From Athripsodes cinereus (Eukaryota > Arthropoda > Insecta > Trichoptera > Leptoceridae), in assembly GCA_947579605.1 (NCBI GenBank), contig OX388313.1, forward strand, positions 4,774,001 through 4,838,000: a stretch of 64,000 nucleotides of DNA. The letters are read 5' to 3'. A program made the translations under genes and the position numbers. The stretch's first letter is position 1. Each line of letters starts with the position of its first letter. A model generated the notes under the pieces. The model had not been told where the DNA came from. It saw only the letters and a list, made by a program, of their open reading frames with translations, and made no database searches. Of the stretch, positions 11,901 through 22,840 are shown one piece after another.

Positions 11901-14072
11901 CTGGTCTTGGCTTCCAACACACCACAACAATTCGACTCAGCCATTAATGATAGGTATAAAACATTGGATAGTTTTGAAATGACTTTCTTTTGAGACATTT
12001 ATACTTTACTTACCTTCAGGGATGTATTTTTTATGTAGTATTTTCACGTCAGACCTGATGGGTGAGTAATTAACATCTAGATATTCACAATCATTTGGAA
12101 GGCATAATCTTGTGTATTTTCTTCCATATTTGTAGATGTTTAGGAAATTGTTGATTTTTCGGGCACACTTAAGAAGAAAACATGCAGTCTTCTACACAAT
12201 TTAGATATTTTACATTCTTAGCATCATATTTTGTTGTGTGCTTGAGAAAATGTGAAATCTCGAAATGAATTATAATATGGCAACGTTTCCAAAACAATTA
12301 CATACTCCATAAAAATCCTGTACATACTCATACTTATGTTACAAAGTGCTGATTTTTCAGTTATTGGGACACCATGATTGAACGTCAATTATTGGAAACA
12401 TAATGAAAATCCTATTTCTTATCTTTTAGTTTATATATCACGGACAGTGTCGTAAAAAATCCTACGTTCAAAAAATATTATGAATATAATTCTTCATGGG
12501 AATTTTCCCTGTATTGTAATGGATTGATTAATATTTTATATCAAGTTTTTGTGGAGGGTATTAGTTTCTCCGCCACTTGCCTCGTGAAAGCAGCTATAGA
12601 AGATATAACATACTCAATTATTGCTGTGGAGATTGATTGTTGTGTCTGTGTGTTTCAGATTAGATAAGATGATAGAGTTTGGTCTTCCTGGTGTAGAGGA
12701 GCGTGAGAGACTCATCAGATTGTATTTTGACAAGTTTGTACTGCAGCCAGCCGCTGAGGGACACAAGTAAGTAACACGTCTATTCAAAAATTGAATTCAT
12801 ATCTAGGTACAATATTTTATAACACGCGTATTTTCCATAATCAAAATTACCTTACATATAACTCAATAACTCAAAATTGAGGAGAGTTTTTGCTTTGAGT
12901 GATATTTTTGTGACTAGCCAAAAGTGCTGACATTATGAAAGCCCAAATATGATATTAAGTTAGGCAAATAATACTTTTAAATTTATGATTATTTGTTAAT
13001 TTGCCTTTTATCTCTCCTCCCGGTAATACAGGACAAAGACCAGCCTCCTCCATTCAGTTAGTACTAACTAAATCAATCTGAATAATAGAAACCTATTTTC
13101 TCCATGGATTTCTATTAAAAACATTTAAGTATAAATAAATGTAGACGACATGCTTGGAAAAGCTAAGGATGTAAGAAGAAAAATAAATGTTTATATAATT
13201 TGTTACTTTTTTGAAATTAATTTCAGGCGATTAAAAGTGGAATCATTTGACTACGGAGATGTTTGTAAGCAGATGGCGGAGATGACCAAAGGAATGTCTG
13301 GCAGAGGTATCAGTAAGCTGGGAGTGGCTTGGCAGGCTGCAGCGTATGCATCACATGATGGTATGCTTACCAGGGATATGATCATAGAAATATGTAAGGA
13401 GGCAATAGAAGAACACAAACAAAAGGTAATTTTTATTAAAATCTTATAAATATTATTTAAAATGTATATATGGACAATTTACACAGACCAAGTTAGTTTC
13501 AAACTTAGATAAATAAATAAATCTTCATTTCTATATAAACAAAAATTGTAAAATGTTGAAAAACGGGCATAATGCTTACCCAATCTCTTCCAGTCATCTT
13601 TTAGAAATTAAATTAAAGTTGTATAGGTATTATAAATAGTGTAAATATATATTATACAAACATACATATATATAGAAATAAATAATATCTAATGTGATGA
13701 TAGGTATATATACCTACATGTAACACCCAGACCCAGGACAGTTAGAAAAAGATTTATGATTTTCCCCTGACTGAGAATGGAATTTAGAAACCTAGGGATT
13801 CACAAGCAGGAGTATTACCTACTCTTTTAATTTTTTATTAAATAATGTTGTATGTATCATTTCAGATGGAATGGTTGTCAAATGAAGAAAGGTACCAGGG
13901 CATGGCACATTACTTAGATCTTATTCCCGAAGCTAAGAGTATAATGCCACCAGAAGCAAAGACTAAAATCAGAGAACTAGAAACTTTAAACGTCAGTGAA
14001 CAACAGCCAACAAAGTCAGAAGAAGCAGCAGCCCCTAAGGATGATGTAAATGTAGACGTGAAGACAAAATGA
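5958..14072 (+). CDS. ATAD3: ATPase family AAA domain-containing protein 3 (ATAD3, belphegor orthologue)
   Basis: Eleven exons: 5958-6180, 6941-7095, 8554-8666, 9074-9280, 9546-9703, 11059-11318, 11521-11644, 11770-11953, 12659-12766, 13227-13425, 13866-14072. All introns are GT-AG and the sum is 1938 nt, i.e. 645 residues plus TGA, close to the human length of about 634. The start is the first in-frame ATG with good context; ATG 5967 (MGWLFGYG) aligns best with the family start and is an alternative. Layout: Pro/Gly-rich N-terminus, coiled coil about 75-232, one hydrophobic segment about 254-270, then the AAA+ domain with Walker A GPPGTGKT (361-368, K367), Walker [11 protein letters not shown] (D420, E421), sensor-1 N463 and candidate arginine finger R475. 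The C-terminal tail is acidic and Lys-rich. Known role: inner mitochondrial membrane ATPase linking nucleoids, membrane contacts and lipid/sterol transfer. All catalytic motifs are intact. Confidence 0.97.
6430..6650 (+). repeat. High-copy dispersed repeat (about 235-bp family), copy in ATAD3 intron 1
   Basis: A diverged member of the most frequent repeat of the window. It shows the family order: a TTTTCTGTAAGTTTT start, a 'tctgtaaa..g' block, 'ttcagc.atgat', 'atccatcctcattctta', 'gagagggcgacgtgcatgtt', and an end like 'gtagaagatgctgtaatt'. Confidence 0.6.
7195..7405 (+). repeat. High-copy dispersed repeat, copy in ATAD3 intron 2
   Basis: Contains 'tttttgagtgtcctataaag', 'ggcaggtatt', 'aaaaggacaatttgttta', 'gtaggtcaactggctgcc' and 'aggccatgatgagatagata'. 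It ends in a GATA-rich microsatellite, as several other copies do. Confidence 0.7.
10377..10570. mobile_element. hAT-like MITE in ATAD3 intron 5, perfect 8-bp TSD
   Basis: The 194-bp element starts CAGTGATTCCCAAATTAT and ends AGTTTGGGAACCACTG, giving imperfect terminal inverted repeats of the hAT type (CAGTGGTTCCCAAACTT). It is bordered by GTGTAGAT at 10369-10376 and 10571-10578, an exact 8-bp target-site duplication. 'Ggtacgc' motifs recur inside. It has no coding capacity. It lies well inside the 1355-bp intron 5, away from both splice sites. Confidence 0.92.
13471..13830 (-). mobile_element. tRNA-derived SINE (family A), old degenerate copy in ATAD3 intron 10
   Basis: On the minus strand the tail matches SINE family A (compare 40888-41134): '...acccaggaca' near 13730-13740, 'cacagaccaagttagtttc' at 13482-13500, and a decayed head near 13790-13830. 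An AT-rich stretch of about 150 bp with ATAAATAAAT separates tail segments, so the copy is old or interrupted. The tRNA-like promoter boxes are no longer intact. Confidence 0.65.
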
Positions 14073-14720
14073 CACCCAAAAAAGAAGGCTAACATTCAGT
14101 TTTATAAGGACAATTTAAAATTGAAATTCAAAATCAATACAAAAGAAGTTAAATAATAGCGATCCTAGTTCATTTATCAACGAGACTGTGTATGATGTGT
14201 TGAGACTTTTGTAAATCTTTTTTAATGTTTCAGTATTTTTTGAAAAAAATCCATGGATTGGTAACTGTGTTAACTATTTTTTTGGTGATAGCTGTGATTT
14301 AAAAGCAAGTCCTATTTTAAAATTTCAAAAATTTTTTAGGCTTTTAATTTTTTTTTTCATTTCAGTTATCTGCCTAATTTTTGTTACTGATGTATTAATG
14401 CAAAATTATACATGTACAATGTACATAATATAGTTTATTCTACCGATCCATGGAATTCTTAGTCACAAGAATCCATTTTTACTTGAACGAAAACATCTAT
14501 TTCGCATTGTCGTTTTCAAGTTTTTATTTGCAGCATTAATTCATATTAAAGTCAATACGTACTAAATGCCATAGTCAAAAGTAATTTACCTTTTATTATG
14601 TACAAATTTTGCGTACTTATTTTAGTTACCAAACTTATAATATTATGTTGAACATTATTTCTTCTGTAGCCATTTAGGACACATTGTCCAGTACAGACCT
14701 TCCCATTATCTTAATAAATC
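14073..14720 (+). other. ATAD3 3' untranslated region with poly(A) signal
   Basis: AT-rich sequence follows the TGA with no open frame. The first canonical AATAAA is at 14713-14718, about 640 nt after the stop, and a second AATAAA lies near 14855. The transcript probably ends near one of these; which one is used cannot be read from sequence. Confidence 0.5.
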
Positions 14721-17265
14721 TTTATTGAAATCAATCACAATTACAATTAAATTGTTTTATCATTTTCTATGAAAACTATTCTAATAATTATTTTAGAATA
14801 GTTTAAGAACAGTTATAGAAGCATTCAATTGTTTTTTTATTACTTAAAATTGAAATAAAGAAATTTTGTTTGTCCATAATGTATGGTCACATTTTGTCGA
14901 GTTTAAATGTTGCATAGTTTTTTATGCATTTGAAAAAAACTAACTTAACTGTATTGGACATACAGTTACATGAAAATTGTGTATGACTTACCATTTTTAT
15001 GTTAATTTAACAATAATAATTAACATAATCTTAATTTAAAGTTCATCAATTTTTTTTTACAAGAGTGCACAATTTATTGACACAGATAGCATTACTCCGA
15101 ACAATATTCGGAATTGAATTTTATATTTGTTACTTGATTTGAATTAGGAGAATCAGCTGCTATCATCACAACTGCCATATTGTTTTGTAGATTCTAAATT
15201 CAAAAATATTTCATTTTAACAGCGACGTCAATGCATTTATTTATACTATTTACCTTGCCGCCAACATTCTCAAACACAAAATCAACTTAAAAAAATAATA
15301 ATTTAGTTGTGCTAGTCTAGATAATTAATATTATAAGTAGAATATACATTATTATATAAATAAATTGAACCAAATAAAAGCGGCAACACTTTTCCATGTT
15401 CGTTGTCTATATATTGTGACATTCCATTTTTAAATTCCTTTTCATATGTTTTTTCCTGTTAAATTGAAAATGGAATTATTTAAATATGGAATGTTTCTTA
15501 TTGTTTTTATTTGAATATTATTAATAAAATAGTTGGTATGTATGTTTATTTGTTGCAATAACAGTGTTGAAGAAAGTGTATATTATATTTTATACAATAA
15601 TTGATAAGCTCATTTGTGAATTGAAGCACAAAGAAAATATTTATCATGTTGAGATAATTGCAAATTGAAAATAAAAATATTTGGAGTCTCCGACTTTTTT
15701 TGGTTAGTTTTTGAGTGTTCTGTGAATAGCAGGTATTTGTAAAATAACACATAAGACTTAATACTTTCATATTCATAATGCAGCATATATTCAATGAAGT
15801 ATGCCACCCTTTTTGAATGTCATATTTTGTTATGGAGTAGTGAGGTTGACCTATATGTTTGATACACGCAATTATTTTGTTCGCCATCCCACTTGTGTGA
15901 TGATATGAATGAATGATTTTTTTTAGTACTTTGGGTGTATAAAAAGAATAAATGTTAAGATATATAAATGATTGTGTAAAAGGGTGTTGGGAATGTGGCA
16001 GTTAACGATCTAGTGATTGAACCATATAAACAAGATTTTTAGGAAGACATTTAAAATATAATATTAAATGGTAGAGCAAGTTTGAGAAATTGTGTTAATA
16101 TGATGGGGTAAAATAAAGGAATAGGTATGTGACTTTTAATACTCTCTGACTACCCCATAAGTCCAGTTCCATGAGCCAACATCTCAAAATTCTAATATTC
16201 TGAGAAGTAGTTCATCAAATTTCAAAGAGGTAATTACGGGCATTGAAAACCGCAAACAAATATGTGCTTTTTATGTCAAAAATATTTACTTTGTATTTTG
16301 TATATAAAATCAAAAGAAAATCACTTTCTATTCGAGATTTTTTACATTGAAAAACCCACCAACCAGATTTATTGTGCAGATGTCTAGGGACTTCTATTTA
16401 ACAGATACATACTAATTTCTATACTAGCAAATTTATCTATGTACACTCCCATGCCATATGTAGTTTAAATACACTCCTTGCCCTTGAGATGGATGCTCCA
16501 TTAAACGGCGCCGAATAAATCATCCAACATACATACTCCTTCAATGATCCTCTAGCTGAGGGAAGCAAACATAACAATGCTATCGAATAACAAGTAATAA
16601 AGCCATCTTACTTGCTCTTTTCAATTCCGAAATTTTTTAAGTTGTGGGTCTATGGAACTGAACTAACAATATATAAAGTATACTATGTCACACAAAAAGA
16701 AATCAAAATTGTGTATGCTTTAATCATTTTTGACTGCTTCCCTTTCCACTATAAATCACTACTTTTTTCAAAGAACCTAAAGAGTAACATTTCATTTTGT
16801 ACTTTTATAATTGTTCATGTTAGTTTTTCACCGATTTTTGAACAAAATTTTATAGGAAAATAATAAAACATATATATATAAAACATAGGTATATTTTCAA
16901 TCATTATCTTAACATGATAAATGTTTTAGTTAGAAATTCACAAAATGAAATAAACAACTCGAAATATATCCAGTTTTTTAATTACATAAACTTAACATTA
17001 CCTTTGTCCTTTTGAGTAAGATTTGCCTTGAGAAAAGCCACAATAGATCTTGTATGGTACTGATGTTGATGTGAAAAATCTCTTTCATGAGCATCAAAAT
17101 GATTACCTTGATTTACTCTTGGCTTTCAAACTGAGACTTGCAAAAAAATCAAAGCTAATGAAAAAAATTACTATTATGCATGCTACTCGTAAAAATATAT
17201 GTAATTTTTTATTTTGAAATTCATGTGGCCACTGATATTCGAAAATGAACTAGATAATTGGATTA
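14721..17265. other. Intergenic, AT-rich, little recognisable content
   Basis: Downstream flank of ATAD3. One copy of the dispersed 235-bp family is recognisable at about 15690-15905 ('gtttttgagtgttctgtgaa', 'atcccacttgtgtgatgata'), and a fragment near 16140-16200. Long open frames in this stretch (for example 15546-15887 minus) come from that repeat and have no family signature. I see no gene. Confidence 0.5.
15690..15905 (+). repeat. High-copy dispersed repeat (235-bp family)
   Basis: Shows 'gtttttgagtgttctgtgaa', a 'gcaggtatttgtaaaataac' block, a central 'gaatgtcatattttgtta' block, and the terminal 'catcccacttgtgtgatgat' motif, in family order. Confidence 0.7.
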
Positions 17266-17269
17266 ACCC

Positions 17270-17530
17270 AGCCTGTAAAATGCTCGACATCTCCTAGCGG
17301 AATGCAATGCCGTGGTATTCGCAAAAATCAAAACCCTAGGTAGACACTGGGTAGAAGTGGAGTCTCTCCACACCTTGAATCCACTCAAGATCCTGGACTT
17401 CATAAGATGTCTGGGACTTGAGGGTGTGCTTTGACGGGCAACAGGGAACGGGGAAAGCTGAGTAGGGGGAGTACAATAGATCTTATAGGTCGCGGTGCAG
17501 CGCGGCGCGGATTTTACCCCAACAATAAAA
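17270..17530 (+). mobile_element. LINE 3' fragment, R1-like
   Basis: The plus strand encodes a short degraded stretch (LAECNAVVFAKIKTLGRHW, then LNPLKILDFIRCLGLEGVL, stop). It resembles the Cys-containing C-terminus of R1/LOA-type LINEs, where an 'H.L.EC' motif follows the RNase H region. A GC-rich 'ggtcgcggtgcagcgcggcg' 3' UTR precedes an AATAAAATAAAATAA tail. Only the extreme 3' end is kept. Confidence 0.55.
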
Positions 17531-17604
17531 TAAAATAAGAAAATGCAGGCATTCGTAAAACAAAACCACGTGATGAGATGTGGTACCCATCTTGAAAATT
17601 CAAC

Positions 17605-17660
17605 GTCGTCTACATTCGAACGAAAACGTAACGCTAAAGTGTGTTTTCACTACGGACCCA
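17605..17660 (+). repeat. Short conserved repeat shared with 49385-49440 (inverted)
   Basis: About 55 bp containing 'attcgaacgaaaacgtaacg' is nearly repeated on the opposite strand at 49385-49440, though the flanks differ. One frame reads SNENVTLKCVFTT in this copy and SNENVTLECVLTT in the other. The element of origin is not recognised. Confidence 0.6.
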
Positions 17661-18620
17661 GAGTGGATAATCTGTATGTTTATCATCTGCAATGAGTTCT
17701 CTGACTTATTAGCGGGGAGGGTACAACTTGCATATTTATTACGTGTAGTTGGATTGCTGACTGCTCCACTTGAAGGAGATCCTGAGATGAAATATAAATT
17801 TTGTCATTACAGAATAGAAACTGCCTCACCATACTGATTTCGTTCTTATGCAATGAGTCTGCAGTAATTTTTTTTATAAGTACCTAATAAGTCCAAGTTT
17901 AGGGACATCTTAGGTGCCCTTGAAATAGTATCATTGACATTATAAGTTGCTGGACAAATTCTATTTTGTTGAGGTTGGTAAAGTTCATTAATTTGATTGT
18001 TTCTTTCTCAACATGCACCACAGCACCACCACATTTTTACATACCTTATAACTTTTCTTCATTTTATTTGAGTATAAACTGCATTGAAATCATGAGGAAT
18101 TTGATCATAATAAAACTGTGTGGCAATAAAAATAAAATAATTCACTATGTTTAAGTATGCATAATATACTTTAATATATGCAAAAGATTGTTTAATTATT
18201 TCATAAATACCATAAGATCTTATCACGGGTTTATTCCGAAGCATAGATCAACGACCTTTTTTCGCTAGAAAACAAATTGTAAAAAGAAAAAAAGCAGGTA
18301 GGTATTCAGTCATAAGTAGGTAGTCATTGGCGTACCTAGGATTTTCTCTAAAAAGAGGAGTAAGGGGCAGCAAATTAGTAAATTTTTATTTTTACAACTT
18401 TTTATAGTCTCGGTTCATTCGATTCAGTAATTTGGTATACACGCAAAATTCTACCCGTACCCAAAATTCTAAATTTCCAATTTGGTAGAAGAATATGAAA
18501 TGTTTTACTATGTCCTTGTTTTTGATAATCAATAACTTACACACATTCCTAATATTTAGTAGGAAAGTTAAGAATTGAAATCGTAAATACGAGCTACTTT
18601 GAATGTAAATATTTATAAAT

Positions 18621-18872
18621 AATAACACATAACATAACACGTATAGACAATTCACACAGACCGAGCTAGTCCCAAACTAAGATATGAATCTTGTATTATG
18701 GGTACTAACACGGCGATACACATATACAATGCACTAAACACATATACATGTAACACCCTGACCCAGGACAATCTGAAAAAGGTCATTCTTCATTTTGCCC
18801 TGGCCGGGAATCGAACCCGGGACCTCGTGACTCAAAGGCAAGTGCGTTAGCCTCCGCGCCACACCGGTCACC
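18621..18872 (-). mobile_element. tRNA-derived SINE (family A), well-preserved copy
   Basis: On the minus strand the element starts GGTGACCGGTGTGGCGCGGA, has an A-box-like TGGCGCGGAGG and a perfect B box GGTTCGATTCC inside 'cccgggttcgattcccggcc', then a non-tRNA tail ending near 'tgtgtgaattgtctatacgt'. It is nearly identical to 40888-41134. The acceptor ends do not pair, so this is a SINE head and not a tRNA gene. Confidence 0.9.
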
Positions 18873-19611
18873 TAAAATTGTAAATAGTTATAGAAAAACT
18901 GTAGTCACTAAAAAATAATAGTACCTCACCAATAATAATTCGTGGGCTCGACACTAGAACTATGTAGACATCTCTAAATTTGATGGTTTTGAGTTATGAG
19001 TTGTATGATATTTGCCTTTGTGTTTGAGCAAAAATGACCTAAACATTAAGAGGTTTCCTTGTACTGTAATCAAAGTGTTTCAATCTTTTGTATGTAATGT
19101 CGTGATTTATCCATTTTCTCATAATTATTGATTTTAAGTTGTCTAGTTATAATTTTTTGAGCCGACGAACTATTAGCTTTTATTTGTATAAAACTCCAAA
19201 TAAAGAAGGCCATGTAGTTCCGAGAGTAGTAACGTTGTGTAATGAAAAGAAAAAAATAAGGAATATATAGGTATGATCACACAAAAAAACAATAAAACAC
19301 GTGTAGGTGTTTTTAAATAGGTATAGGTGTGTATCAAACATTCATACTAGCACAGAGAGGACGAAATATAATACGTTATTTGTGGGAGATGCCCTAAACC
19401 CTAATGTTCCTTGATTAATAGATATTATATTAATTATCGATTATATCAAGCCAAATACTTTCGAAATCAAAAAACAAAGTGATGACGTTTTTCTTATTGT
19501 AATGTTTATTATTTGGAGAGATGTATTTCATTTTATAAGTACATTGTCAGTCTGATTAAAAACTACAAATATATTAATATATCTACATACAAACGAAGAA
19601 GTGTTAACCAG

Positions 19612-19885
19612 GGTTGGCGAAAAAAGGCAACTCCTCAAAAGAATCTGCCAACAACGAGCTAATTGGATTGGCCACAACATCAGGCACCCAGGACTGCTCA
19701 TCGCAATCGCAGAGGGCAGGACCGAAGGCACAAATGGCACAGTCGACCGAGAGACGCCTATATGGACCAACTGAAGAGGGACATGAGCTGTGGCTCATAT
19801 ATGGAGTTGAAGAGACTAGCTGAGAATAGGGAGGAGTGGAGAAATAAGTCAAAGCTCGTTGCGGACCAATCCAATGGATTGTAAC
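19612..19885 (+). mobile_element. LINE 3' fragment, frameshifted
   Basis: Two plus frames together carry the usual LINE C-terminal pattern: WIGHNIRHPG early, then CGSYMELKRLAENREEWRNK and a final SKLVADQSNGL. The pattern switches frame near 19690-19800. No reverse-transcriptase core is present. Confidence 0.65.
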
Positions 19886-19951
19886 TCATTATATATATAC
19901 CTACATATATCTAAGCAAGAGTAAAACGAGAGTTTAGACCAAAGATATACT

Positions 19952-20486
19952 TAGTGTTGTGGAATTCTCAAGAAATAATTTTTCCAGAAATTTACCGAGA
20001 AATTTCTCGGTAAATTTCTCGAAGTAGAGAATTTTCGGAGAATTTTTTTTAATTTTTTATTTAACAGTATAATAATAATAAATACTTGAATCAATCAATC
20101 AATTAAAATGTACAAATGTTGAGACAATTTATCACCAATTAATTAATTATGGAAACAAAAAAATGTTAGGTACCTACATAGAAAAAAGTGCTAATAACCG
20201 CTGAAAACTCTTGATGTTTGACACCCCACATGCCCATATTTAAGATAAAAAAATTACAGGTTAAAAAACAGAAAAAAAGTGTTAATAACCTCTGATTTGG
20301 GCCTTAATCAGCCCCACAAATTATTGGATCAATCAGGTTGGCTGCGAAGTGTACTGGGCGAAAGGTCATAATACCACTAAGAAAAATTATGAAGAGAAAT
20401 TTCTCTTCCGTCCGAGGAGAAATTCTCGGAGAAATTTCTCGTTCTCGAGAAATCTCTTTGGAGAATTTTCTCTTCTCACATCACTA
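19952..20486. mobile_element. hAT-like MITE rich in GAGAAATTTCTC palindromes, perfect 8-bp TSD
   Basis: The 535-bp element starts TAGTGTTGTGGAATTCTC and ends 'gagaattttctcttctcaca' then TCACTA, so its ends are imperfect inverted repeats. GATATACT flanks it at 19944-19951 and 20487-20494, an exact 8-bp duplication. Both subterminal zones are crowded with self-complementary GAGAAATTTCTC-type motifs (about 19990-20045 and 20395-20475). It has no coding frame. The 8-bp duplication supports hAT ancestry. Confidence 0.88.
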
Positions 20487-21113
20487 GATATACTTAATCG
20501 GTAATTCAAAGAAAAAATCGGTCATGCAGCCGATCAAATTTTGCATCCGGTTTTTACTGAAGTTGGTTGTAAGACAATACATTGCTAATGCTTGAAGGCC
20601 ATCGATGTTGGAACACAAAAATTCCGTAAAAATGTATGTAATATGTCTATGGTATAGACATAAAAATAATGTGGTTGTAGTTTTTAATCTGATGGAATTC
20701 TACTACCTAAACACCGACACAGCGAACAAAACACTTTCGTTGACCGCTGGTTGCTTACGAATATTGTTTAGTTGCTAACTAATTGAAGCAAATAATTCCG
20801 CTTGAAAAATACACGATTTTTTTTACTATAGAACTTTAAAGCATAAAGCAATGTAAAGTAAAGAAAATCATTCGGTCATTCCACTCAGTTTTATGGGACA
20901 CTGCTGCTAAAAATAATCAACGCTATTATCTTGGGGTCAACGGAATACTGTGTTGTGAAAATTCTGTGTTTTTTTTGTTCACTGCTGTTGAAACTGAATC
21001 AATAAAGTTTTTTGGTCGTGGGTAAGTATGTATTACACTACTAATAATAGATATAGCGGGGTATCGCTAAGTGATTGTTAACTTTTTAAATATTTAGGTA
21101 GAGTAGGTACTTA

Positions 21114-21310
21114 CGGACAATTCACACAGATTGAGCTGGCCCCAAATATACGTGACGACACACATATAAAATGTACCAAACACATAATGTAACACCCTGG
21201 CCCAGAGTAATTCGAAAAGGAGCATTTTTCATTTTACCCTGTTTGATAATCAAGCCCAGGACCTCGTGACTTAAAGGCAAGGGCGTTACCTCCGCTCCAC
21301 TCTGGTTGCC
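21114..21310 (-). mobile_element. tRNA-derived SINE (family A), diverged copy
   Basis: The tail block 'ggacaattcacacagattga' and the head block 'acctcgtgacttaaaggcaa' match the two good copies, but the B-box region is mutated (TTATCAAACAGG in place of the canonical sequence). It is inactive by sequence. Confidence 0.8.
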
Positions 21311-21474
21311 AAATTATGGAAGTGCTTGATTTATTAAGCACCTAACTACATAATCAATTACCTATAAATCAATTAACTATATTATAAAAAAAATATTTAG
21401 TTTCATGTAGATTAGTAATTTTCTGGAGTTCTCGCCAAAAAATGTGTTTCTCAATCTTTTCTGTAAGTTTAAAC

Positions 21475-21784
21475 CAGGGATGCACAGACTTACAGGGAGG
21501 AGGGGCCACTCGGGAAGATTATGAGCCAAGGACGGGCCGCTATTACCCCCCCCCCCCGTCACTGATTTTCCAAATGGTAATGGAATTTGAAATATTTCAA
21601 AAACTCCTCAGTTTTCTTCAAGAATATTTACTCGAATTATTAAGTATCCGGTTCTTTTACCGAATATCCGATTATACTTAACTGGTATTGATTTTTTTTT
21701 TATATTTTATAATTTGCTGGCGGGCCGCAGATATACCGTCCGAGGGCCGCATGAGGCCCGCGGGCCGCGGTTTGTGCATCGCTG
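21475..21784. mobile_element. hAT-like MITE with TSD GTTTAAAC
   Basis: The 310-bp element starts CAGGGATGCACAGACTTACA and ends CGGTTTGTGCATCGCTG. Perfect copies of GTTTAAAC lie at 21467-21474 and 21785-21792. A run of 12 C sits at about 21546-21557. The interior shares a block (C-run, 'gtcactgattttccaaatgg', 'aaaaactcctcagttttctt') with the elements at 24240 and 55625, so the three belong to one family despite different ends. It abuts a LINE fragment. Confidence 0.9.
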
Positions 21785-22840
21785 GTTTAAACGTTTCTCG
21801 TGTAAACAAGTTGCGATGGTTTGTACATGTTGAGCGAATGCACGATGAAAGGATGGCGAAGAGGATGTATTTATCTGAAAGAGGGGGTGTGAGGAAGCGC
21901 GGACGTCCAAGAACTACGTGGCTTGATCACGTGGATCAAATTCTTAAGGACGGCTGCGTGTTGAGTAAGATAATGTATGAGAAACTGGATAAATGTAGAA
22001 GAAGCGAAGGAAGTGTGTTTATTTTATTGTTTATTGTTGTTTATCGTCCTTAGACCAAAGTTTTTGGTACTTGGACTCGTCAATTTACAGAAGACAGGAT
22101 CATACAATAGATTATATACAAAAAAAAATAAAAAAAAATACAGAATCATAGATCAAAACACAATATCATTGCTAAGCAGAGTGTAAAGGGCTCTGTTAGC
22201 ATTTCGTCAAACAGTATTCAATACAGATTCCATCATCAATCATCATAGATCAAATAAAAACAAAAAAAAAACATCAGGAAATTATTTCCATGCTGAAATG
22301 AATGTAAATGGTTCAATTCAGCATTTCGTCGACACAATAAAAAGCTTTTTCAACGAGGTACAACTTCACTACTCCTAGAAATTTTTTCTCATCCTTCACG
22401 GACTTTATTTCTTCAGGCAGCTTGTTGAACAGGCGCACACTGAGACAGACAAAGCTTTTGGACAATTTTGCCAACCTGTGCTCTATAGGTCGGATACTTC
22501 TTTTTGAGCGAGTGTCGTAACCATGGTATTCCAAGTTGAGAGGGGTGTTGGGCATATTTTTACGTGCGTATAGCAAGCATTCATAGATGTAAATGCCAGG
22601 GAGCGTGAGTATGCCAAGTTCCTTAAAGTGTTCCTTGCACGACTCTCTTGGCCCCAACCCTTTTAATCCCCTAATTGCACGCTTTTGAAGTTTGAAAATT
22701 CTGCTCCAATCAGCCCCCCTGCCCCAGAATAACACTCCGTACGACTAGATCTATACGTGTAAGGATAGATCTATATGGCGCTCCGTTCTCTCTGCCTACC
22801 CCACCTGGGAAACGGCGTGAGGGTTTATTAAAGTACATAT
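21785..22840 (+). mobile_element. LINE 3' end (RTE-like) split by another LINE
   Basis: The plus strand encodes NKLRWFVHVERMHDERMAKR, then SERGGVRKRGRPRTTWLDHV and DQILKDGCVLSK up to about 22018. The expected continuation resumes only at about 22760, with 'ctctctgcctaccccacctg' and 'ggaaacggcgtgagggttta', the 3' boundary seen in the other copies. The 0.7 kb between is a second LINE on the opposite strand. Confidence 0.8.
22018..22745 (-). mobile_element. CR1/Jockey-like LINE 3' fragment, nested in an older LINE
   Basis: An uninterrupted minus frame of 140 codons (22735-22313) encodes the C-terminus of a LINE reverse transcriptase ORF: LFWGRGADWSRIFKLQKRAI, then LKGLGPRESCKEHFKELGIL, then LPGIYIYECLLYARKN and a KLPEEIKSVKDEKKFLGVVK block, ending VEKAFYCVDEMLN. 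It is followed by about 300 bp of 3' UTR with A-rich stretches. The intact frame suggests a younger insertion than its host element. Only the 3' end is present. Confidence 0.85.

Noticed and set aside
18786..18872. Possible tRNA gene with B box GGTTCGATTCC on the minus strand
   Set aside because: The acceptor ends do not pair and a conserved non-tRNA tail follows in several copies, so it is a SINE head.
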